The notes under the pieces are model-generated. The model saw nothing but the letters and a program-made list of their open reading frames with translations. It had not been told where the DNA came from and searched no databases. 64,000 nucleotides of DNA from assembly GCA_900556875.1 (NCBI GenBank), contig USQQ01000007.1:1-64000 (forward strand). Reading direction: 5' to 3'. The translations under genes and the position numbers were made by a program. Below are positions 1 through 6,759 of this stretch, one piece after another (the stretch's first letter is position 1; each line of letters opens with the position of its first letter). This DNA comes from an uncultured Collinsella sp. (GTDB lineage: Bacteria > Actinomycetota > Coriobacteriia > Coriobacteriales > Coriobacteriaceae).

Positions 1-296
1 CATCTTGAGCACGGTCTTGTCGGCTATCACGGCCCCCTCTTCCGCCCTGAGGCACATCGCTATCTGCCGGTGCCCGCAGCCGTTGGCGGTGCGCGAGAAG
101 ATCTCGGCGGCCGCCTCCCAGAGCTCGGGGCGCGTGGGCCTCGGCGGGTGCGCGAGGGCGTAGTAGTAGGTCGACCGCTTGAGCTCGGCGCATGCGAGCA
201 GGTGCCCGAGCGCGTGCCCCTCGGCGCGCAGGGCCGCGACCGCTTCGGCCTTCGCCCTGGTCAGAGCCCGTCCCTCTCGACCAGGGCGCGTAATTT
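1..296 (-). CDS. IS3-family transposase OrfB, N-terminal part (frameshift product, partial)
   Basis: Read in the -1 frame relative to orfA, the minus strand stays open from the A7 run at 294-300 to the window edge. It encodes the start of an IS3 OrfB: a segment with STYYYAL, then a segment matching the 'GYRRI ... KTVL' part of the family (here GCGHRQIAMCLRAEE, then KTVLKM). This part precedes the DDE integrase domain, which lies outside the window. It has no obvious start codon or ribosome binding site of its own, as expected for a gene expressed as an OrfAB fusion by programmed -1 frameshifting. Whether the rest of orfB is intact cannot be seen. Confidence 0.7.
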
Positions 297-752
297 TTTT
301 AGGTAGGCCACCTCGGCCTCGAGCCTACGGCACCGCTCCTCGAGCTCCTCCTCGCGGGTCCGCGGCCTCGCCTTGGAACCGCTCGGGCGGCCCTTGGGCC
401 TCGGGCGCAGGGCCTCCGCGCCGCCCCGGCGGTATAGCGCGCACCACTTCTTGAGCGGCGACATCGACATTATGCCGAACGCCGCCATCGCCTCGGTCTT
501 CGTCATGCCGCCGTCGACGACGGCGGAGGCGGCGGCGACCTTCTGTTCGTATGTGTACCTGCCCTGCTTTCCGTCCATGCGCAGCAGCACCTCGCTCCCG
601 AATGCGCGGTATATCTCCTGCCATCTTCTCACGGCTTCCGCGGGAAGCGAAAGGGCGATCGCGGCAGATTTATACCCGTGCCCGAGCTCGAAGAGCCCTA
701 TGGCCGCCTTCCTGGCCTCGATATCATGCTTCACTCTCAAATCAACGCGCAT
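261..752 (-). CDS. IS3-family transposase OrfA (HTH protein)
   Basis: 163-residue protein with two helix-turn-helix segments (about residues 12-45 and 65-110), a basic linker (RPKGRPSGSKARPR), and a C-terminal leucine-zipper-like helix beginning EEELEERCRRLEAEV. This is the usual OrfA of the IS150/IS3 groups, which binds the element ends. The start at 752 is chosen because GGGAGG lies 8 bases upstream. An in-frame extension to 905 runs through two palindromes and has no ribosome binding site. The gene ends just after the A7 frameshift site shared with orfB. Confidence 0.8.
   Translation of the reverse strand: MRVDLRVKHDIEARKAAIGLFELGHGYKSAAIALSLPAEAVRRWQEIYRAFGSEVLLRMDGKQGRYTYEQKVAAASAVVDGGMTKTEAMAAFGIMSMSPLKKWCALYRRGGAEALRPRPKGRPSGSKARPRTREEELEERCRRLEAEVAYLKKLRALVERDGL
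294..300 (-). promoter_or_regulatory. Programmed -1 frameshift heptamer (A7) between orfA and orfB
   Basis: On the minus strand seven A residues sit between CT and TTA inside the last part of orfA (codons CTA AAA AAA TTA). Slipping back by one base enters the open orfB frame. An A-rich slippery run at exactly this place is the normal signal for OrfAB transposase synthesis in IS3 elements. Confidence 0.75.
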
Positions 753-760
753 AAAGAAAG

Positions 761-792
761 CCTCCCATTTCTCATGTCCAAGAAATGGGAGG
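761..792 (-). promoter_or_regulatory. Hairpin that buries the orfA ribosome binding site
   Basis: Perfect 12-base arms (CCTCCCATTTCT / AGAAATGGGAGG) with an 8-base loop. On the minus-strand transcript the 3' arm contains the GGGAGG ribosome binding site of orfA. A long transcript entering from coaX would fold this and block translation, whereas a transcript starting inside the hairpin would not. Such protection against read-through is known for several insertion sequences; its use here is inferred. Confidence 0.6.
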
Positions 793-844
793 CAGTTCAG
801 CACCGGGGAGGGCTTTCGCCTATCTGGGGGACGGATCGCCAGCA

Positions 845-889
845 TCCTATTCCTCAAAATCGAAATATTTTCAATTTTGAGGAATAGGA
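845..889. repeat. 16-bp-arm palindrome at the IS/coaX boundary
   Basis: Arms at 845-860 and 874-889 (TCCTATTCCTCAAAAT and its complement) are perfect, with a 13-base loop. There is no T-run on either side, so it is not a standard terminator. It could be an end of the IS or an independent palindromic repeat. Confidence 0.6.
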
Positions 890-937
890 CCGGTGCGTTG
901 CCCAATTCGCCGCTCGCGCTCGACTTAAGCCACTGTC

Positions 938-1711
938 CTACGCCAGCTCCTGCATGCGGCGGTAGATTTCGCAGATGCCCTTGATGGTGAGTTGGCCGTC
1001 TACCACGTCGAAGGCATCGGTCGAATCGGCGACGATGCCGGCGAGACCGCCCGTGGCGATAACGGTGGCATCCTCGCGGCCCAGCTCGCGCTTCATGCGC
1101 GCGACCAGGCCCTCGGCCATGGCGGCAGCGCCCACCACGGCGCCGACCTTAATGCACTCCTCGGTATCGCGGCCGATGGCGTGTTCGGGCGCCTCGAGCG
1201 GCACGCTGGCGAGCTTGGCGGCACGGGCGGCAAGCGCGTCCATGGAGATGCGGATGCCCGGCGCAATCGCCCCGCCAATGTAATAACCGTCCTCATCGAT
1301 GACGTCGATATTGGTCGCGGTGCCAAAGTCCACCACGATTGCCGGCGCGCCGTAGAAAGTCTCGGCCGCAACGGCGTTGGCGACGCGGTCGGCGCCCACG
1401 GCCTGGGGGCGCGCCGCGCGCAGCTTGGTCACGGCGGCCGTCTGCGGCCCGATGACGATGGCGTCTGCGGCAATGCGGTCGGCCACGGCGTGCCACTCGC
1501 GCGAGAGCTGCGGCACCACGCCCGCAAAGGCGATCGCGTCAACCGCATCGAGCGAGAGGCCGTACATCTTAAAGAAACCCATCAGGCGCACGTGGATCTC
1601 GTCGGCGGTATAGGAGCGGTCGGTGGGCATACGCCACGACTGCACCAGCTCGTCTCCGTCAAACAGGCCCATGGCCGTCTGCGTATTTCCCATATCGATA
1701 GCGAGCAGCAT
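938..1711 (-). CDS. coaX: Type III pantothenate kinase
   Basis: 257 residues, the usual length for CoaX. It phosphorylates pantothenate in the first step of coenzyme A synthesis, using ATP and a monovalent cation, in the cytoplasm. ASKHA-fold motifs are visible: the N-terminal phosphate loop AIDMGNTQT (residues 4-12), GADR, the DFGTATNID segment and the GGAIAPGI loop. The start at 1711 has GGGAG six bases upstream. The reading frame stays open to 2284 but only by running antisense through the tRNA gene and repeats, so that extension is not coding. A TACAAT -10-like hexamer lies about 50 bases upstream of the start. The gene is followed by the IS element. Confidence 0.95.
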   Translation of the reverse strand: MLLAIDMGNTQTAMGLFDGDELVQSWRMPTDRSYTADEIHVRLMGFFKMYGLSLDAVDAIAFAGVVPQLSREWHAVADRIAADAIVIGPQTAAVTKLRAARPQAVGADRVANAVAAETFYGAPAIVVDFGTATNIDVIDEDGYYIGGAIAPGIRISMDALAARAAKLASVPLEAPEHAIGRDTEECIKVGAVVGAAAMAEGLVARMKRELGREDATVIATGGLAGIVADSTDAFDVVDGQLTIKGICEIYRRMQELA

Positions 1712-1847
1712 GTCTACTCCCGGTGTTGGCATAAAAGGACGCGCACCATTGTATACGTGCCGTCGACGGCGCTCGGCTGCGATTCGTTTACGGTGATAGG
1801 GGCTGAGGGGTTTAAATATGAAGAAATTATGCTCTACGAGATTTTCC

Positions 1848-1876
1848 TTGCCGTTTACCGAACTCCCGCGTAATAT
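1848..1876 (+). promoter_or_regulatory. Promoter of tRNA-fMet
   Basis: TTGCCG (1848-1853), a 17-base spacer and TAATAT (1871-1876), placed 32 bases before the mature tRNA. Good match to a housekeeping sigma promoter. Confidence 0.65.
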
Positions 1877-1907
1877 TCTTTCTTGCGCACATGAGGCGCC
1901 CAGACAT

Positions 1908-1984
1908 TGCGGGGTGGAGCAGTCTGGTAGCTCGCCGGGCTCATAACCCGGAGGTCGTAGGTTCAAATCCTGCCCCCGCGACCA
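1908..1984 (+). tRNA. Initiator tRNA-fMet (CAT anticodon)
   Basis: 77-base cloverleaf with encoded CCA. The anticodon loop CTCATAA is flanked by the three consecutive G:C pairs (GGG/CCC) diagnostic of initiator tRNA. The acceptor stem has a weak U-G at position 1-72 instead of a Watson-Crick pair, as expected for a formylated initiator. The T-arm is GTAGG-TTCAAAT-CCTGC. A terminator follows directly. Confidence 0.95.
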
Positions 1985-1993
1985 AGAACTTGC

Positions 1994-2023
1994 AGCTCGT
2001 CGGCCTAGCCGGCGAGCTTTTTT
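1994..2023 (+). terminator. Rho-independent terminator of tRNA-fMet
   Basis: Stem AGCTCGTCGG / CCGGCGAGCT (one wobble pair) with a short loop, followed by a run of T residues. Confidence 0.8.
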
Positions 2024-2070
2024 GTTATCTGACGACCATGTTTTCGGCACGGTTCTCAACCTCTCAAACA

Positions 2071-2212
2071 AAATCTCGATCTGTAACGCGTAGACCCGAT
2101 TTGGACGGCTAGATGTTACAGATCGAGATTTTCCGGCAGCCGGCCCCCGTTTGTCTAAATCTGTAACACGAGGGACGGATTTTGCCGAGTTGTTGTTACA
2201 GATTGAGATTTT
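2071..2212. repeat. Palindromic repeat dimer, left cluster (units A and B)
   Basis: Unit A (2071-2131) has perfect 17-base arms AAATCTCGATCTGTAAC / GTTACAGATCGAGATTT around a 27-base loop. Unit B (about 2157-2212) has arms AATCTGTAAC / GTTACAGATT. The whole dimer, including the linker TTCCGGCAGCCGG and the loop ACGAGGGACGGATTTTGCCG, recurs at 4121-4245 on the other side of the AlbA_2 gene. Between 2213 and 2465 I see no gene, only AT-rich leader DNA. Confidence 0.85.
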
Positions 2213-2465
2213 GTTGTTGCTCTCCTTTATGAGTGAATCTTGACTCTTTTTATTATGTGAGGCGGACGGGCTATCGATAATCACGGGCCGGATGGATTGA
2301 CTTGTCGATTGATAGACTCCAATTGGAAGGAGCTGCGACGACCCTTAACGATCCTTAACTAGAAACAGTGACGTCTTAAAAACAATAAAGGGGCCGCTAT
2401 GTAGGGGCCGTCTATACGATGCCTTTGACTTACACTTCTTTATGGAGCCATGTAAGGAGGCGGCA

Positions 2466-3908
2466 ATGCAGCAACCCATTGCGACAAACGATGTGATTCT
2501 ATTTTCCACTCTCAGGGAGAATCAGTACTTCGATCGAAAGAGCGCCCGCAAGGATGACAAGGAGATTGCGAAGCATATTAGTGCATTCGCCAACTCGGCG
2601 GGAGGCAAGCTCGTTATCGGTATCGAGGATAATGGTGAGGTAACGGGCTTCAAGCGTAACGGCGCGCGCGACATTGAGAAATTCGAGCGCGCTGCGCTCA
2701 CGACTTGCACGCCAACCCCTATTGTCCGCAAAGACCGAATCCCCGTGGTCAATTCTTCGGGCGAGGAGGACTTCGTTCTCGTTTTGGACATCGATGCCTC
2801 GACCAACCACTCTGTTGCTCGCGTGAGCGACGGCGAGGTTTTCTTGCGGCAGGACGACAAGAGCGTGAGGCTCAGCCGCGAACAGGTATTTGCCCTCGAG
2901 TACGATAAGGGGCAGAGAATCTTCGAGGACGAGCTTGTTGAGGATTCCTCCCTAGATGACGTGGACCATGAAGTGCTTGATCGCTACAAAGGGATTCTTG
3001 GAACCGAAGTTTCCGACGAGCAGGTCCTTAGAAGTCGTCGTTTTATGCGTGACGGAAAGCTGACCGTTGCTGGAGCCCTGCTATTCGCGCTGGATCCGTC
3101 CGCGATGATGCCACAGGCGCGAGTCCGTGTCCTGCGCTACGACGGCGTCAAAATGGAGACGGGCGAGCGTCTCAACATCACGAAAGAACGAAGCTTCTGT
3201 GGGCCGCTGCCTAAGGTGATCCAAGACGCCTACGAACTCATCTCGAGCATGCTCCGCGAATTTCAGTTCCTGGGGCCCGACGGGAAATTCCAGACCGTGC
3301 CTGAGTATCCTGAGTTCGCCTGGTTCGAGGGCTTGGTCAACGCGGTGACACATCGCGACTACTCGTTCCGCGGCGACTACATCCGGGTCTCGATGTTCGA
3401 CGACCGTTTGGAAATCATCAGTCCAGGCGCGCTTCCCAATATCGTGACGCTCGACAACATGAGGACCACTCGTTACTCGCGCAACCCACGCATCGCGCGC
3501 ACGCTGGTTGAATTTGGTTGGGTTCGGGAGCTAAACGAGGGCGTCAAGCGCATTTATACCGAGATGCAAAACTCTCTGCTCAATGATCCGGTCTACACGG
3601 AACCTGATGGGGCAAGGGTTCAGCTAACGCTTGAGAACAATATCGTTGCCAGAACCGTAAGGAGAAGCGAGGCTCTCGAGGACAAGGTATCACCGGAGGT
3701 GATCGCCTCATTGGGGGAGTATGAGCTCGCCGCCGTCAGGTTGGCCTTTGCGAACGGAAGGGTGACAGCAAGGGAGCTTGCAGCGCACATCGGGAGAAAT
3801 CGCCGCACAGCAAGCCGGGTGCTTGGTAAGTTAATTGAGGAAGACGGGCTGCTCGAATGGCACGGCTCATCCCATAACGACCCAAAACAGTTCTACACGA
3901 TAAGGTAA
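2466..3908 (+). CDS. AlbA_2 (Schlafen-type) DNA-binding / ATPase-like protein
   Basis: 480 residues. An N-terminal AlbA_2/Schlafen-like domain (about residues 15-130; E-x-QYFDRKSA and FANSAGGKLVIGIEDNG) is followed by the GHKL-type C-terminal domain common in 'ATP-dependent DNA helicase-related' proteins (about 250-370; EGLVNAVTHRDYS, LEIISPGALP, NPRIARTL, GVKRIY) and a C-terminal winged helix (about 410-480; RVTARELAAHIG). Proteins of this architecture are usually predicted transcription regulators or defence-linked factors; the substrate is unknown. The start at 2466 is preferred over 2442 because AAGGAGG lies seven bases before it. The gene stands alone and is flanked on both sides by the same palindromic repeat family, which suggests a mobile or exchangeable cassette. 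Confidence 0.85.
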   Translation: MQQPIATNDVILFSTLRENQYFDRKSARKDDKEIAKHISAFANSAGGKLVIGIEDNGEVTGFKRNGARDIEKFERAALTTCTPTPIVRKDRIPVVNSSGEEDFVLVLDIDASTNHSVARVSDGEVFLRQDDKSVRLSREQVFALEYDKGQRIFEDELVEDSSLDDVDHEVLDRYKGILGTEVSDEQVLRSRRFMRDGKLTVAGALLFALDPSAMMPQARVRVLRYDGVKMETGERLNITKERSFCGPLPKVIQDAYELISSMLREFQFLGPDGKFQTVPEYPEFAWFEGLVNAVTHRDYSFRGDYIRVSMFDDRLEIISPGALPNIVTLDNMRTTRYSRNPRIARTLVEFGWVRELNEGVKRIYTEMQNSLLNDPVYTEPDGARVQLTLENNIVARTVRRSEALEDKVSPEVIASLGEYELAAVRLAFANGRVTARELAAHIGRNRRTASRVLGKLIEEDGLLEWHGSSHNDPKQFYTIR

Positions 3909-3923
3909 GGTGGTCGATCTATT

Positions 3924-3985
3924 TCGCACCTCTGTCGCAGTAATGTCGCACCTCTGTCGCAGTAATGTCGCACCTCTGTCGCAGT
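3924..3985 (+). repeat. Three direct repeats of 22 bp
   Basis: TCGCACCTCTGTCGCAGT repeats at 3924, 3946 and 3968 with linker AATG, an exact 22-base period. It starts 16 bases after the AlbA_2 stop codon. Its function is unknown. Confidence 0.85.
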
Positions 3986-4031
3986 GGCTTCGATGACGCG
4001 TGGATATAGTCCCTCGGCAAATCTCAAACAA

Positions 4032-4329
4032 AATCTCAATCTGTAACGGGTAGGGGTCAAAAGCGGGCCTAGATGTTACGGATTGAGATTGTTGAGGATG
4101 GGCTGAGGGGAATGTCTTGATCTGTAACACGTGGGGCCGTTTTTGGCCGATAGATGTTACAGAACGAGATTTTTCGGCAGCCGGGCTCCGTTTATCTGAA
4201 TCTGTGACACGAGGGACGGATTTTGCCGGGTAGCTGTTACAGATTTAGATGTTCTAGCGGGCCGGGTTGGTTTGTCTCGATCTGTAACGGGTGGAGGCCA
4301 AAAGTGGGCCTAACTGTTACAGATTGAGG
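4032..4329. repeat. Palindromic repeat cluster, right side (units C-F)
   Basis: Four hairpin units with the same arm motif as 2071-2212: C (4032-4090, 16-base arms, one mismatch), D (about 4115-4170), E (4199-4245) and F (4275-4329). D-E repeats the A-B dimer, including linker and loop. Loops are G-rich. No gene is visible between 3909 and 4471; short reading frames here are products of the repeats. Confidence 0.85.
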
Positions 4330-4471
4330 CAAACCGACGGGCCGCCCCGCCCCATCCACCTGCCGCTACCTGCTGTCTGCCGATTTCCGTTGCGCCACTG
4401 TGCTCCCATGCCATATCCTCTAGACAACTACGCGGCAACATCGCCGCCGCGCCTACAAGAGAGGAATGTCC

Positions 4472-6502
4472 ATGACCGCACCTGCATCCAAACTGCTCCA
4501 ACCCATTACGGTTGGCCCCCTTGAGCTCAAAAACCGCATTATGTTCCCGCCGCTTACCACCGGCTACGAGGAGCGCGACGGTTCCATTGGCGAGCGCAGC
4601 CTGGCCTTTTACGAGCGTCTGGCCCGTGGCGGCGTGAGCTACATCGTCATCGGCGACGTCGCTCCCGTCATGACCGCAAGCCCCACGCCCAAGCTGGCGA
4701 CCGACGCTCAGATCCCCACGTTTAAGGCACTGTCCGACGCCGTCCACAAGCACGGCGCCAAGGTCGCGCTGCAGCTGTTCCACCCCGAGTACGACGTCCC
4801 CGGCGTCGGCCGCATGGTCATGGGCTCCATGGCCGCTGCCAAGGCCGCGCAGGAGGCCAAGGCCGCCGGCGACGAGGAGACCTTTGCCGCCAAGATGGCC
4901 GAGTCCAACGAGATTCGCAAGCAGGCCTATGCCAAGCTGCACCACGACATGCAGCATTTTGTGAACGAGGCCACCGTGGAGCAGCTCACCCAGATCAAGG
5001 AGGCTATCGCCGCCTCGGCCGCCCGCGCGCAGCAGGCTGGCATCGACGCCATCGAGGTCCACGGCGACCGTCTGGTGGGTTCGCTGTGCTCGGCCATCCT
5101 CAACCAGCGCACCGACGAGTACGGCAGCTCGTTCGAGAACCGCGTCCGCTACGCGCTGGAGGTCGTCGCCGCCATTAAGGAAGCCGCACCGCAGCTGATG
5201 GTGGAGTACAAGCTCCCCGTGATCATGGAGAACCCCGACGGCACGCCGCGCGGCAAGGGCGGTCTGCTGCCCGATGAGGCCTGCGAGTTCGCCAAGCTGC
5301 TCGAGGGCGCCGGCATCGACATGATTCAGGTGGCGCAGGCAAACCACACCGGCAACATGGGCGACACCATTCCGCCCATGGGCGCCATGCCCTACAACTG
5401 GACGCTGCCCGTGGCCGAGCGCGTCAAGGCCCTGGTCTCCGTGCCGGTGGCAACCGTCGGCCGCGTTGTCTCGGTCGAGGCGGGCGAGAAGATCCTGGAA
5501 GACGGTTCGGCCGACATCGTCGCGTACGGCCGCTCGCTCATGTGCGACCCCGACATTGCGCTCAAGGCCGCCACGGGTGAGCCCATCCGCGAGTGCCTCA
5601 ACTGCAACAAGGGTTGCGTCGATGCGATCCAAAACCGCCAGTACATCTCGTGCGTGCTCAATGCCGAGAACGGCGACGAGGCGACCATCGCCATTAAGCC
5701 CGGCGAGGGCGACAAGAAGATCGCCGTGGTGGGCGGCGGCATTGCCGGCCTGGAGGCCGCGCGTGTGGCGGCCAAGCGCGGCTACGACGTGACCGTCTAC
5801 GAGGCGAGCGACCATCTGGGCGGCCAGATTGTGCTGGCGGCCGCGCCTCCGCGCAAGGACGAAATCATGCGCTCGGTCGAGTACTACGAGAAGATTCTGC
5901 CCGGCCTGGGCGTGAAGGTTGAGCTCAACCACGCCGCTACGGCCGAGGAACTCAACGCCGCCGACGCCGCGATTGTGGCCGTGGGCGCGCACGACGTGGT
6001 CATCCCCGTTCCAGGCGCCGATTCGGACAAGGTCGTCTCGAGCTGGGGCGTGCTGGCCGGCAAGGCGGAGCTTACGGGCCGCGTCGCCGTCATTGGCGGT
6101 GGCCTGGTGGGTACCGAGACTGCCGAGTACCTGCTGCAGCACGGCTGTGAGGTGGCGATCGTCGAGATGCTCGACAAGATTGCCGCGGGCGAGTCCGAGA
6201 CCATTCTGCCGCTGATCATGAGCGACTTTGCCGAGCACAACGTGGAGCAGCACGTGAAGACCCGCCTGACCGCCATTACCGACGAGGGCGTGGAAGCTGT
6301 TCGCACCACCGAGGACGGCGCCGAGGAGCCGGTGAAGATCGCCTGCGATTATGTGGTGATGGCCGTGGGCTCCAAGGCCAACGCGTTTGACCTGGACGGC
6401 GTAACGGTGCCCGTGACCTGCGTAGGCGACTGCTCGGGCGAGCGAACCGCCGACATCGCGAGCGCCATTCGCATGGCGTATCACGCGGCCAACGAGCTGT
6501 AG
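4472..6502 (+). CDS. Old-yellow-enzyme-type NADH:flavin / enoate reductase-like flavoprotein
   Basis: 676 residues with the 2,4-dienoyl-CoA reductase architecture. An FMN TIM barrel (about 1-370) is followed by a [4Fe-4S] site CLNCNKGC plus a cysteine 12 residues on (C-x2-C-x3-C-x11-C), then two Rossmann motifs for FAD and NAD(P)H (VVGGGIAGLEA and VIGGGLVGTE). Members reduce activated C=C bonds of dietary or bile-acid-like substrates, or enoyl-CoAs. Odd points are an Ala/Glu-rich helical insertion near residues 120-165 and, where relatives carry a glycine-tyrosine substrate loop (GYL), the shortened GDRLVGSLCS. The substrate is therefore not predictable. The start at 4472 is chosen because GAGAGG is seven bases upstream; the ATG at 4466 is too close to it. 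The gene is monocistronic and ends at a terminator. Confidence 0.88.
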   Translation: MTAPASKLLQPITVGPLELKNRIMFPPLTTGYEERDGSIGERSLAFYERLARGGVSYIVIGDVAPVMTASPTPKLATDAQIPTFKALSDAVHKHGAKVALQLFHPEYDVPGVGRMVMGSMAAAKAAQEAKAAGDEETFAAKMAESNEIRKQAYAKLHHDMQHFVNEATVEQLTQIKEAIAASAARAQQAGIDAIEVHGDRLVGSLCSAILNQRTDEYGSSFENRVRYALEVVAAIKEAAPQLMVEYKLPVIMENPDGTPRGKGGLLPDEACEFAKLLEGAGIDMIQVAQANHTGNMGDTIPPMGAMPYNWTLPVAERVKALVSVPVATVGRVVSVEAGEKILEDGSADIVAYGRSLMCDPDIALKAATGEPIRECLNCNKGCVDAIQNRQYISCVLNAENGDEATIAIKPGEGDKKIAVVGGGIAGLEAARVAAKRGYDVTVYEASDHLGGQIVLAAAPPRKDEIMRSVEYYEKILPGLGVKVELNHAATAEELNAADAAIVAVGAHDVVIPVPGADSDKVVSSWGVLAGKAELTGRVAVIGGGLVGTETAEYLLQHGCEVAIVEMLDKIAAGESETILPLIMSDFAEHNVEQHVKTRLTAITDEGVEAVRTTEDGAEEPVKIACDYVVMAVGSKANAFDLDGVTVPVTCVGDCSGERTADIASAIRMAYHAANEL

Positions 6503-6528
6503 CCGAGAAAGCCATCGCGTATTGAGTG

Positions 6529-6564
6529 GGCGGGGAGTGCCGTATCGGTGCTCCCCGCCTTTTT
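6529..6564 (+). terminator. Terminator of the flavoprotein gene
   Basis: GGCGGGGAG / CTCCCCGCC stem followed by TTTTT, 26 bases after the stop codon. Confidence 0.85.
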
Positions 6565-6597
6565 GCCAATAAGGGTGCCCCTGACCAGCGGGTTCAG

Positions 6598-6700
6598 AAA
6601 ATCCGAATCTTGAGCACCAGAAAATCCGAATCCTCAGAACATGAAAATCCGAATTATATGAACACGAAAATCCGAATCGCAACCACCCGAAAATCCGAAT
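6598..6700 (+). repeat. Iteron-like array: five AAAATCCGAAT boxes at exact 23-bp period
   Basis: Identical 11-mers start at 6598, 6621, 6644, 6667 and 6690. The 12-base spacers differ, but the four that lie between boxes end in ACNNG, giving a unit ACNNGAAAATCCGAAT. The array ends 59 bases before the DUF4143 ATPase start and overlaps its likely promoter region. It is probably a multi-site operator or binding array for a protein that oligomerises along DNA, possibly the ATPase itself (inferred). Confidence 0.9.
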
Positions 6701-6759
6701 TTGCTACAGTGGAATAGAAGAATCAGAAAGCAGGAACTGGAAATCTGCGGGGGTGACTC

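Larger units (their letters stand above)
1..889 (-). mobile_element. IS3-family insertion sequence, one end (truncated by window edge)
   Basis: The minus strand carries an orfA and the first part of an orfB in the -1 frame, the standard IS3 layout. The element continues past base 1. I could not identify the terminal inverted repeat with certainty. The 16-bp-arm palindrome at 845-889 lies between orfA and the neighbouring coaX and is the candidate outer boundary, so the end given here is provisional. Confidence 0.6.

Noticed and set aside
938..2284. N-terminal extension of coaX through the tRNA
   Set aside because: The extra 190 residues run antisense across tRNA-fMet and palindromic repeats; the real start at 1711 has a ribosome binding site and the family's N-terminal motif.
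2071..4329. CRISPR or coding repeats
   Set aside because: Each unit is a palindrome with variable loop and compound linkers, not repeat-spacer, and the short frames inside are by-products.
4310..6682. 790-codon open frame on the minus strand
   Set aside because: It is antisense to the flavoprotein gene. Its His/Gly/Leu/Asp-rich composition is what GC-rich codons give in that frame, and it has no recognisable domain.
6598..6700. CRISPR array
   Set aside because: Repeats are 11 bases, spacers 12 bases, only five units, and no cas genes are present. The pattern fits operator or iteron sites.
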